NCBI GenBank assembly: GCA_009763385.1
Contig: CM019826.1
Coordinates: forward strand, 61,691,790-61,755,789
Reading direction: 5' to 3'
DNA: 64,000 nt
Source: Coix lacryma-jobi var. lacryma-jobi
Lineage: Eukaryota > Streptophyta > Magnoliopsida > Poales > Poaceae
This document shows positions 45,397 to 54,205 of the stretch, piece after piece (within the stretch, counting starts at the first letter, position 1; every line of letters starts with the position of its first letter). A program made the translations under genes and the position numbers. Under the pieces are notes generated by a model that saw nothing but the letters and a program-made list of their open reading frames with translations, ran no database searches and was not told the DNA's origin.

Positions 45397-45904
45397 ATGG
45401 CGAGGTTGAAACAAACGGCTCGCGCTGTATCTCCCGCCGCTGCGGATGAGGGGACTAGCTTCAAGTTCGGGCTTAGTCGGGTTTGCGCCACTGACCTGGC
45501 ATCCTATGTTAGGTGGGGTTGGATTGAGGAGGGCAAGGCGAGGGCCAGTGTTGGGGAGACGGTGACGAAGCCAGGTGCAGACGAGGTTGTTGTATTTGAG
45601 GAATTCTTTTCGGCCGGACTTTGCTTTCCTGCTGACCCCTTTCGTGACTTCAGTTTTGCGAAGGTTTAATTTGCGCTTTCATCAGCTTACACCTTCGTGC
45701 TTCACGAAGATGTCTGTTTATGTTTGGGCCTGCCGATCTCAGGGATTGTCCCTCATGTCGAGGGGTTTGTACGCACTCATCGCGTCCATATGCAGCCGCC
45801 TGAAGTTCACTGATGGCGAGGGCAGATCCAGTCTCGGTCAGTTCGCCGTTTCACACTTTCTGCGTCCATCCGGCGTGCGGCGAGCTACGGTACCGAAAGA
45901 CTAG
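45397..45904 (+). pseudogene. Antisense gene of element H, first block (putative gypsy-type transposon domain)
   Basis: ATG in GAGATGGCG context starts MARLKQTARAVSPAAADEG. The frame stops at 45669, but an overlapping frame (45575-45904) continues with RFNLRFHQLTPSCFTKMSVYVWAC and LSRGLYALIASICSRLKF, so one frameshift lies near 45640. The pattern of FEEFFSAGLCFPADPF, then FHQLTP and a short aromatic block, resembles the plant domain called putative gypsy type transposon (PF04195), which is found in antisense frames of Tat elements. The domain call is from memory and needs a profile search. The function of these proteins is not known. Confidence 0.6.
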
Positions 45905-46151
45905 AAACCTGGTAGAATGGTCACAGATTTACAAGTGGCTACAGCTGGTGGAAGAGTTGCTGTGTGCTACCGCTTGTTGCTGATTGGAGAGCTGTGCTCC
46001 GGAGAGTAGAGCGATGCGAGGCGCTTCCGCTGCACGCCTCTGTTGACTGCCTGAGGGTTGTTGGTGCCCGCTCGCGCCGCTGCCCGGTGGAGGAGTGATT
46101 GTTGCCCTGTGCCTTGGCGAAGGCCATGGTTTTGAGCTGTGAGGATGAGTC

Positions 46152-48075
46152 ATGAGAAGAGGGAGGATGTTTAAGGTAGAAGGCGCAGACGCCTGGATTG
46201 ACAAGATTGGGGAGAGAACTCTCCAAAAGTTTCCCTCACGCGGAGATGGGATCAAGGTCATCTGCAAGCGTGTTCAGCAGCATGGACTATGGAACTTGTC
46301 GGGAAACTATCCACGCTGGAGACTAAGGCGATCCACAGCTCGGTGGGTAGCGGAGGTTCGGGTGAACAGAATGTTTGATATTCTTGGGGTCCGTATGCGG
46401 ACTGGCCGGCTCCTTCTAGCGAGGATGCGCCAAAGAAGAGGAAGCGCGAAGCTTCGGGGGAGAGGGGAATTGTCTCTCGGCCGAAGCGAGGCCGGGGCGA
46501 GGCCATGGCGGTGCCGATGGCCGTGAAGACACTCGCGACACGTCGCGAAGCGGAAGGTCGCGGCCGTTTCGTGCTGGTACCTTCGTCAGCTGTTGTCTTC
46601 CGGCCGAGGTTCCGGAGGTGTTGTGTAGGGAGCGGCTGTAGGGCGGGTGCCCGTGAGTTGGAGGGATCAGTGCTTTGATTCAGATTGCGGACGACGAGGA
46701 TGAGTCTGAATGAAGAGTGGAGGAGGAGGAGAAAGATGGAAAAGAGGGGGGAACGGACGAGGGTTCGTCTGATGAAAGCAGCGAAGCTTCCAGTGAAGGA
46801 CATGACACTGATGAGGAGGTGTTCATCGATGACACCCACGGAGAGGGGTGGCCTCGCCAAGTGCGGGTGCGATGGTTGCCCGGAGCGTGGACGACATCGC
46901 TCGAGGCATTGAGCCAGATAGTCCTCGACGAGGGTCGATTCCCAGCTTTGCGGGCTCGCACCTGTGGGTAGATGTTTTTGAGTTTGATGGCAACTCGAGC
47001 CCGACCGAGCCCCGGGGAAAGACCGTACGGCGAGGCGAGTCGGTCAAGCCTCCCGGAGTATGCTAAGAAGCTTGGGATTTCTGATCCGGCAACTGAGCTG
47101 TTCACCAGTCCGGACCTTCGGGATTGTCACTTGCAATGTGGCCCGGAAGAAAGGCGTTTTTAGGCCGAATCTTCGGCCGCATTTGTGTGCCGGAGGCAGA
47201 GGTTCGACTTGCGGACCAGGCGGTTGGTGATACTTTTGCCGACGTTGACGTCAAGTTGGCGGAGCTAATGCTCTTGAACCGCGCGGCGAGGCGGAAGGCT
47301 GGCTCCGATATGGAATTTATGAGAATCCAAATTGATGAGCTTGAGAAGGAGAATGGCAGACTTGCCCGGAGCTTGGAAAATAAGGAAATTGAACTGAAGA
47401 ATGCTTCAGAGAAGGCCGCGAAGGCTCGAGGGGAGGCGGTTGAACTGGCGAAGCGTAATGCAGATTTGATTGCCGAGGGAAAGGCGAAGGACAAGGCGTT
47501 GGCCGATGTCGAGGGTCGCTTAGGGGATTTGAGCGAATCCTAGCGGACGAGTATGGAGAACATCCAGCGTAAGCTTGATTGTTGTCTGACTGAGGCCGGA
47601 GGCTCTGCCGGAGAGCCGTTGCCTGCAGCTAGCGCGGAAGCCTTCGAGGGTTGGCTGAGTAATGAACTTGATGTATTTAGTTCGCTAGTTGTCAATGCAG
47701 CCGATTTCGGAGGCTACGCCGGGGCTTTGGCGATGGCGAGCACGCTTCGACTGGCGGGTTGTGATCATCGTCGCAAAATCAAGAGGCCAAACCATGGCTT
47801 TCCGTCGGTCGATGAAGTGCGTCGTATGAAGGTTGATGATGCTGAAGTTCGGAACTGCGCGATGCGTCTGCTCCGCAGGTTTTGGATCTCCGGAGGCGGC
47901 CGAGCTCTTGCCTTCGAAGAAGCTGCCGAGGCTACACGTCAGGTTTGCGTACTTTTCCGGATTTTTCGATTTTGTTGATCTGTTTCAGGGGGTTATTATT
48001 GATCTTGGCGAGGTTTGCCTCTGTTTTGCTTATAGGCTCGAAAAGATGCGATGCCCTCGCCACCCACGGAAGTTG
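46152..48075 (+). pseudogene. Antisense gene of element H, middle part with coiled coil
   Basis: Several frames in the same direction. The clearest run is 47124-47543, a charged helix (LADVEGRLGDL, EKENGRLARSLENKEIELKNA) with a strong coiled-coil pattern, ended by TAG (47541-47543). A frame from 47553 continues with LPAASAEAFEGWLSNELDVFSSLVV... and FPSVDEVRRMKVDDAEVRN. Near 47942 the sequence CAG-GTTTGC and, 40-50 bases on, TGTTTCAG-GGG could be the ends of a short intron. 45905-46151 and 46527-46680 have no clear coding. Coiled-coil regions after the first domain are usual in proteins of this class. It is probably broken here. Confidence 0.5.
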
Positions 48076-48449
48076 AAGTAGGGGTGGCTCCGAAGCTGCC
48101 CTGAGTCAAGTGCTGCGGGGGTTACGCTCGCCGAGATCGAGGCCTTGACTGGGACATCCTCCCAATCACTGAAGAAGCCGCGGTGCAAAAAGCGGCGACG
48201 GAAGAGGAGCCTGCTTCGATCGTCGAGGCTGCCGTGGAGGAATCCACGGCGGAGAAGGCGCCTGCTGGAGCCTCGACCGTCGCCATTGGCGAAGGTTCGG
48301 AAGCTATCAAGGACGGAGCTGCGAGTGGAGCCCATAGGGAAGCTGGTTAGGTGTGATCCCTGGGATTGTTGTGGCGAGGTAGCCCTTTTGTAGAGATTGT
48401 GGTTGTAAAAACTTGATGAGGCTGAAGCATCTTCGTATTTTTGTGAAAC

Positions 48450-48965
48450 ATGCAGGTTCCTGACGGAACCGTGCTAGACGTTTTCGACGTGACTCCGCTG
48501 ATGTTAAATTACCAAGATGTTTTTATAACTGGTGAATCGTGGGCTCGCGCTAGGTTTAAACATCCTTCGCTTTCTTTTGAACGCTTTTGGTGGTCAAAGG
48601 TGCGAAGGTATGATTTAAAGAATAGTAGGTCGGGTCGTTTTTGGCGTGAAGCAGATTATACGGACCGTCAGGCCGACCGTTATTTGTTTGGATCTTCTTC
48701 GATCTCGCAAGCTAGCGGAGATAATGATATTGACGAGGAGACAACTTTGGAGTATTTGTTTGGGCAAAGGGAGCTTGTTATAGGTTCGGATGGGATGCTT
48801 GTGATTCCGAAGGAAGAACCTTTGGAAGTTAGTGAGACAAGGCATAGATACATGTATAGGGCGAGAGTTTTACCCGGGAACTGCCAATTGTCCCTGCAGC
48901 TCCTTTGTTGTGGGGACCCCTGGTTCCAGTGGATGGGGGGTTTGAGGAGGGTGCCGAGGGTTTGA
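48450..48965 (+). CDS. Antisense gene of element H, last block (171 aa frame)
   Basis: An open frame after a good 3' splice-site-like context (GAAACATGCAG at about 48444-48454), so its true start may be a splice junction and not the ATG in that context. The residues are acidic and aromatic (SFERFWWSKVRRYDL, ETTLEYLFGQRELVIG) with no recognised family. It ends at 48963-48965, before the first tandem array. It lies downstream of, and in the same direction as, the blocks at 45397-48075, so it is likely the C-terminal exon of that gene. Function unknown. Confidence 0.5.
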   Translation: MQVPDGTVLDVFDVTPLMLNYQDVFITGESWARARFKHPSLSFERFWWSKVRRYDLKNSRSGRFWREADYTDRQADRYLFGSSSISQASGDNDIDEETTLEYLFGQRELVIGSDGMLVIPKEEPLEVSETRHRYMYRARVLPGNCQLSLQLLCCGDPWFQWMGGLRRVPRV

Positions 48966-49150
48966 TGACTTGGCAGTTTGAACGTGGGGTTGAACCCTTG
49001 TAACTTTGACTTTTCCCTTTTAAATTGTAAGCCGCATTATTGGTTGAGGCAAGTAAATTCTCTAATTTATCTGAATTGGTTGTAGTGGTTTAACTAAAGT
49101 GATTGTGAAGCTTTACGCTACGCTTTTGATGGGATGATTTTGGAAAAACA

Positions 49151-49870
49151 GCGACGCCCCCACTTTCTTTTAGCGAGGCTCGCGCAACGCTTTTGATAAG
49201 CTATTTGAAAAAAACAGCGACGCCCCCCACTTTCTTTTAGCGAGGCTCGCGCAACGCTTTTGATAAGCTGATTTGAAAAAACAGCGACGCCCCCACTTTC
49301 TTTTAGCGAGGCTCGCGCAACGCTTTTGATAAGCTGATTTGAAAAAACAGCGACGCCCCCACTTTCTTTTAGCGAGGCTCGCACAATGCTTTTGATAAGC
49401 TGATTTGAAAAAACAGCGACGCCCCCACTTTCTTTTAGCGAGGCTCGCGCAACGCTTTTGATAAGCTGATTTGAAAAAACAGCGACGCCCCCACTTTCTT
49501 TTAGCGAGGCTCGCGCAACGCTTTTGATAAGCTATTTGAAAAAACAGCGACGCCCCACTTTCTTTTAGCGAGGCTCGCGCAATGCTTTTGATAAGCTGAT
49601 TTGAAAAAACAGCGACGCCCCCACTTTCTTTTAGCGAGGCTCGCGCAACGCTTTTGATAAGCTGATTTGAAAAAACAGCGACGCCCCCACTTTCTTTTAG
49701 CGAGGCTCGCGCAACGCTTTTGATAAGCTGATTTGAAAAAACAACGCCCCCCCCCCACTTTCTTTTAGCGAGGCTCGCGCAACGCTTTTGATAAGCTGAT
49801 TTGAAAAAACAGCGACGCCCCCACTTTGTTTTAGCGAGGCTCGTGCGACGCTTTTGACAAGCTGGTTTTG
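49151..49870. repeat. Tandem array 1 in element H: about 66 bp x 11
   Basis: Units start with GCGACGCCCC at 49151, 49217, 49284, 49350, 49416, 49482, 49547, 49612, 49678, about 49742 and 49812. Each holds TTTCTTTTAGCGAGGCTCGC and TTTTGATAAGCTGATTTG. Copies are nearly identical. It lies between integrase and the antisense gene. Confidence 0.95.
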
Positions 49871-50445
49871 GACTTCGCGTCTACTGTTATCACGGGCGGC
49901 GGGGTTTGCTTTTTGGCGAGCCCCTGGCATTTGCAGCGAGGGTGCTCGGCTTTTTGGACTTCGCGCCTCCCCTTATCTTGGGTAGAGGTGAAGTTTGCTT
50001 TTTGCGAGCCCCTGGCGTGATTTGCGAGGGTGCTCGGCTTTTTGGACTTCGCGCCTCCCCTTATCTTAGGTAGAGGTGAAGTTTGCTTTTTGCGAGCCCC
50101 TGGCGTGATTTGCGGGGTGCTCGGCTTTTTGGACTTCGCGCCTCCCCTTATCTTAGGTAGAGGTGAAGTTTGCTTTTTGCGAGCCCCTGGCGTGTTTTGC
50201 GAGGGTGCTCGGCTTTTTGGACTTCGCGCCTCCCCTTATCTTAGGTAGAGGTGAAGTTTGCTTTTGCGAGCCCCTGGCGTGTTTTGCGAGGGTGCTCGGC
50301 TTTTTGGACTTCGCGCCTCCCCTTATCTTAGGTAGAGGTGAAGTTGCTTTTTTCGAGCCCTGGCGTGTTTTTGCGAGGGTGCTCGGCTTTTTTGGACTTC
50401 GCGCCTCCCCTTATCTTAGGTAGAGGTGAAGTTTGCTTTTAGAAA
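49871..50445. repeat. Tandem array 2 in element H: about 87 bp x 6-7
   Basis: Units start with GGTGCTCGGC at 49941, 50029, 50116, 50204, 50291 and 50378 (spacing 87-88), with a diverged unit at the left edge. Each holds TTTTTGGACTTCGCGCCTCC and GTAGAGGTGAAGTTTGC. It directly abuts array 1 and shares no obvious sequence with it. Confidence 0.95.
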
Positions 50446-50697
50446 ACGTTCGTTTTTGAAGCAATCTTAAAAAGGTTGCATCGATGATAGCACTCTTTGA
50501 AGAAGAGGTGCTTTTTCGATGTTTTCTAGTAAATGTAGAGGTTTGATGACTTCTTTTTTCGGGGGTTCTAACCTGCATTAAGGTTGTGGATGCTGCCTCG
50601 TTAAAAAACCTTACGCCCCTTCGTAAGGAAAAGAGTGCAGCTCCTTCTGTTTTTGTTACATGCACAGAAATGGAAGAAAACAAAGTGAAACAAAAGA

Positions 50698-51780
50698 TTA
50701 CATAGTGCGAGGGCTCGCTAAGGCTCCGCTATGGGTAGAATTTGCGAAGGTCGTCAATGTTCCAGGTGTGAGGCAGGATGTTTCCTTCGCTGTCGGAGAG
50801 GTGGAAAGAACCGGGCGATTGCTTTCCACAATCAAGTATGGACCTGTCCACTTGGGCTGAAATTTTCCTGCCAAGCTGGCGTTTTGTTTTCTGATGAGGA
50901 CGAGGTCACCCTTCTTCAAATCTTTGATTCTGATCTTTTTGTCTCTCCATTTTTTGTTTCTTCTTGTACTTACGAAGGTTGTGCACTGCGTTGCATCTTG
51001 CTTCTTCGAGTAGGTCTTTATCAAGCGGTTGGGCTTGCTCGTCAGATGCGAGGGTTGTTCTGAGCGACCCATATTTTAGTTCTTCTGGAAGCACCGCTTC
51101 TTCGCCGAACAAAAGTTTGAAAGGAGTGAATTTTGTTGCTCTGCATTCTGAGGTGTTGTGAGACCAGGTGACCGAAGGTAGTTCATCGGCCCATTTACCC
51201 TTAGGTCTACCCTGCAACTTTTTGGATATAGCTTGGAATATTGTCGCATTGGCTCTTTCAACCAGGCCGTTGGATTGCGGGTGCCGGACGGAGGCGAAGC
51301 ATAACATTGTCCCAATTTGCGCACAGAATTCTTTGAAGACCTCGCTGTCAAACTGAGTGCCATTGTCGACGGTTAGATGTTGAGGAACTCCAAAGCGACA
51401 AACTATTTGTTGCCAGAAAAACTTTTTTACTGCGAGGGAAGTGATGGAGGACAATGGCCTTGTTTCAATCCACTTTGTGAAGTATTCCACAGCTACCACC
51501 GCATAGCGAAGGTTCCCTGGAGCCGTCGGTAGTGGGCCTACGAGGTCCATCGCCCACCTTTGCAGAGGCCAGGTTGGGCATATGAGAGTTGTAGGTGCCC
51601 CTGGAGCGTTTTGGTTTTTTGCCATCAGTTGACAACCCTCGCAATGCTTGACGATGGTTTCCCCGCATCTCTTAATGCTGTTGGCCAGTAGAAACCTTGC
51701 CGGAACGCTTTGCCGACTAGAGCCCTCGGGCCGTGTGAGAACCACAGATGCCCTCGTGGATTAGCTTGAGAATGTCATTG
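50698..51780 (-). pseudogene. pol: Element H integrase
   Basis: The zinc-binding part reads ETIVKHCEGCQLMAK. The core has MDLVGPLP, VDNGTQFDS and SNGLVERAN, so all three acidic residues are seen. The C-terminal part moves to another frame near 50910 (KKGDLVLIRKQ, KFQPKWTGPYLIVES), a GPY-type module. The upstream His pair region is frameshifted near 51740. The core motifs are intact, but the whole enzyme is not in one frame. Confidence 0.88.
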
Positions 51781-51817
51781 CCTTCGGACTGTGACACACA
51801 TTTGAGCCATGGCGAGG

Positions 51818-52430
51818 TTACCGAAGCTTTGTACAAGGTGTTGTCAACAATCTTGTATCCTCTCGCACTCTTTGCTTTAGTCTGTTTTCTTCTTCTCTGT
51901 TGTTTGATTCATGGAGCCCCTTGATGTAGGCCATGATAGGTGCTCTCCAATCCTCGCACTGAATTGCGCTGATCAGCTTGACGCTGATTTCAGAAGCTTC
52001 GAAAGCTGACCGAGTGGTAACCTCGTAGAACACATCTGGTGGAAGCTGTAACTGCTGTGCGGCTGCTTTAGCTAGGCAATCTGCCTCGCTGTTTTGAGTC
52101 CTTGATATTGCTTTTACAGTTATGCCGAGGAAGAAAGATTCTAACCTTCGGACATATCGAAAATACTTTTGAAGCTCTGGATCTTTTGCTTTGTAGTTCT
52201 TCTCAATGTGCCCCGCAATGACTTGAGAGTCTGTGTTGATGAGTGCCCTTCGGACTGACAACGACCGTAGTCTTGAAAGTGCCAGAATCACAGCTTCATA
52301 TTCAGCGGAGTTGTTTGTGCATTTGAAGTCAAGCCTTCGTGCGTATCTCAGCTTCGACCCGGAAGGCGAGATTAGAATGGCCGAGGCACCGGCACCAGTT
52401 GCACCCCAGGCTCCGTCGACGTAAACGACC
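51818..52430 (-). CDS. pol: Element H second RNase H (archaeal-type domain)
   Basis: Minus-strand reading gives YVDGAWGATGAGASAILISP, then NNSAEYEAVILAL and LINTDSQVIAGHIEKNY, then EADCLAKAAAQ. The Asp, Glu and Asp of an RNase H site are present. Lying after a degenerate Gypsy RNase H and before integrase, it marks the second RNase H gained by the Tat lineage. The first Asp block and the rest lie in one frame. Confidence 0.85.
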
Positions 52431-52439
52431 AGAACTGGT

Positions 52440-52940
52440 CGTGTCGCAGCTCACCAGCACGAGGGTCGGGTGTCCATTCTGCTATGAAATCAGCCAGTAC
52501 CTGTGATTTGACTGCTGTTCTGCCGACGAAGGTCACAGCGTAACTGTTAAGCTCGACTGCCCATTTTGCTATTCTTCCAACTGCCTCGTTGTTTTTGAAA
52601 ATGTTCTCGAGGGGGTACGACGAAGGTACATGGATCTCGTGCGCCTGGAAATAGTGCTTGAGCTTTCTTGATGCCATAACGACGGCGTATGCTATTTTCT
52701 CAAGCTCCGAATAATTTCTTTTGGGCCTTCGAGGGTTTCTGAAACATAGTAGATTGGGGCTTGTCTGGTCTTGTTGTTTTCGCGGAGCTCCTTGATGAGA
52801 ACTGCGCTTGCTGCGTGAGGCGAAGCTGCGACGTAGAGTAACAATAAATCTCCCTTGCTTGGGCTGGTTAGGGCAGTCAAGCTGGTCAGATACTTTTTCA
52901 ACTCCTCGAAGGCCTTTTGCTGCTGGGGACCCCAATTAAA
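52440..52940 (-). pseudogene. pol: Element H first (Gypsy) RNase H, degenerate
   Basis: LLLYVAASPHAASAVLIKE replaces the usual D-containing block, followed after a frameshift (near 52700) by LEKIAYAVVMASRKLKHYFQAHEI and RIAKWAVELNSYAVTF. In Tat elements this domain is often inactive. The missing Asp fits that pattern. Confidence 0.8.
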
Positions 52941-53070
52941 TGGAGCATTGCTTCTGAGTGTTTCAAAGAAAGGTAACCCTCGCTCTGCGGATCTTGAGAT
53001 GAATCTGCTAAGTGCTGCTAAAGGCCAGCCAGACGCTGAGCTGCTTTTTTGGTCGCCGGAGGTTCCATGT

Positions 53071-53766
53071 TCATGATGGCGTCGATCTTCTCGGGTTAGC
53101 TTCGATTCCTCTGGCTGAGACGATGCAACCTAGCAATTTACCTTCGCTTACCCCGAAAACGCATTTTTCTGGGTTTAGTTTCAATCCGGCGGACCGGAGG
53201 TTGCTGAACACCCTCGATAAGTCTGATATGTGGTTTTCTTTTAGTTCACTCTGGACAACCAGGTCATCGACATAGGCAGAGACAGCATGCTCATCCTTGA
53301 AAACTTCAGAGGTCATGCGAGCGAAGGTTGAGCCTGCATTTTTCAAGCCTTCTGCCATTCTTCGGAAGCAAAAGGTGCCCGAGGGTGTGATAAAACTTGT
53401 TTTTTCCTCGTCTTCTTCATTCATCCAAATCTGGTGATAGCCTGAAAAGCAATCAAGGAGGGACAGCGTTTGGCAACCTGCCGCTCTGTCGACCAGGGTG
53501 CTTATGTTTGGGAGAGGGAAATCATCCTTCGGACAAGCTTTGTTCAAGCAAGTGAAATCCACGCACATTCGCCATTTTTTGTTCTTCTTTTGGACTAGGA
53601 CCACATTTGAGAGCCAAGTTGGGTATTTGACCGGGCGAATGACGCCTGCGTCCAAAAGCCTTTTTACCTCAGCCTTCGCTGCCTCCTTTCTTTCTTCTGA
53701 CATTTTGCGAAGCTTTTGTTTGATTGGGCGATAGCCTGTTTTGATGTTCAGGCTATGCTCAATCAT
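53071..53766 (-). CDS. pol: Element H reverse transcriptase
   Basis: Frame with GVIRPVKYPTWLSNVVLVQKK, MCVDFTCLNKACPKDDFPLP, LLDCFSGYHQIWMNEEDEEKT and the active-site motif AYVDDLVV, then LNPEKCVFGV. Length and order are normal for Gypsy RT. It copies element RNA into cDNA inside the particle. The thumb end runs into a frameshift near 53070. The frame is separated from protease by shifts near 53860 and 54200. Confidence 0.9.
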   Translation of the reverse strand: MIEHSLNIKTGYRPIKQKLRKMSEERKEAAKAEVKRLLDAGVIRPVKYPTWLSNVVLVQKKNKKWRMCVDFTCLNKACPKDDFPLPNISTLVDRAAGCQTLSLLDCFSGYHQIWMNEEDEEKTSFITPSGTFCFRRMAEGLKNAGSTFARMTSEVFKDEHAVSAYVDDLVVQSELKENHISDLSRVFSNLRSAGLKLNPEKCVFGVSEGKLLGCIVSARGIEANPRRSTPS

Positions 53767-54205
53767 TGATCTGTTGACTCCTTTTAGGTCCTCTGCGGAC
53801 CAAGCGAAGGTGTCGGAATTTTCTCTGAGGAAGTTAACGAGGTTGCCTTCTGATTGGGGTCTAGATTGGCTGAGATGAGCACCTTTCTTTCGGCGTTACC
53901 CTCGAAGAGTTGGACTGTTTGGTTTCCGTTTCCTCCTTTGGCGCTGCCTTCACTCTGTCATTGCAGACTTCACCCTCGTCGCTGATGTCGGGGGTTTGAG
54001 GTTTTGACAAATTGTGTACATTACGTTGCCCTGGGGCTACGTTTCCTTCAGCTGCCCTTGCAATGTCTTGGTCCCCAAATACTGCAACCACACCCTTCGG
54101 AGCGGGAAGCTTCATGCATAGGTAAGCGGGATGGATGACAGCATTGAATGCGTTTGTGACCCCTCGGCCAAAATGGCATTGTATGGATAGAACATGTCGA
54201 CGACA
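53767..54205 (-). other. Element H spacer between protease and RT, frameshifted
   Basis: A frame at 53861-54115 (KLPAPKGVVAVFGDQDIARAAEG) fits the protease-RT linker of Tat elements. Shifts at both ends break the link to RT. Confidence 0.6.

Noticed and set aside
46258..47105. Minus-strand frames of 140-200 residues opposite the antisense gene in element H
   Set aside because: They have no domain and mirror the GC-rich plus-strand coding; the plus-strand promoter and coiled coil are better supported.
49118..49930. Repeated minus-strand frames with RASLKESGG-like units
   Set aside because: Translation of the 66-bp tandem array; the unit length is a multiple of three in most units, which keeps frames open by chance.
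50030..50423. Repeated plus-strand frames with LGFLDFAPPLILGRGE-like units
   Set aside because: Translation of the 87-bp array, also a multiple of three.
49151..50445. Possible CRISPR-like array because of regular repeats
   Set aside because: Units are contiguous with no unique spacers, and the context is a plant retrotransposon.
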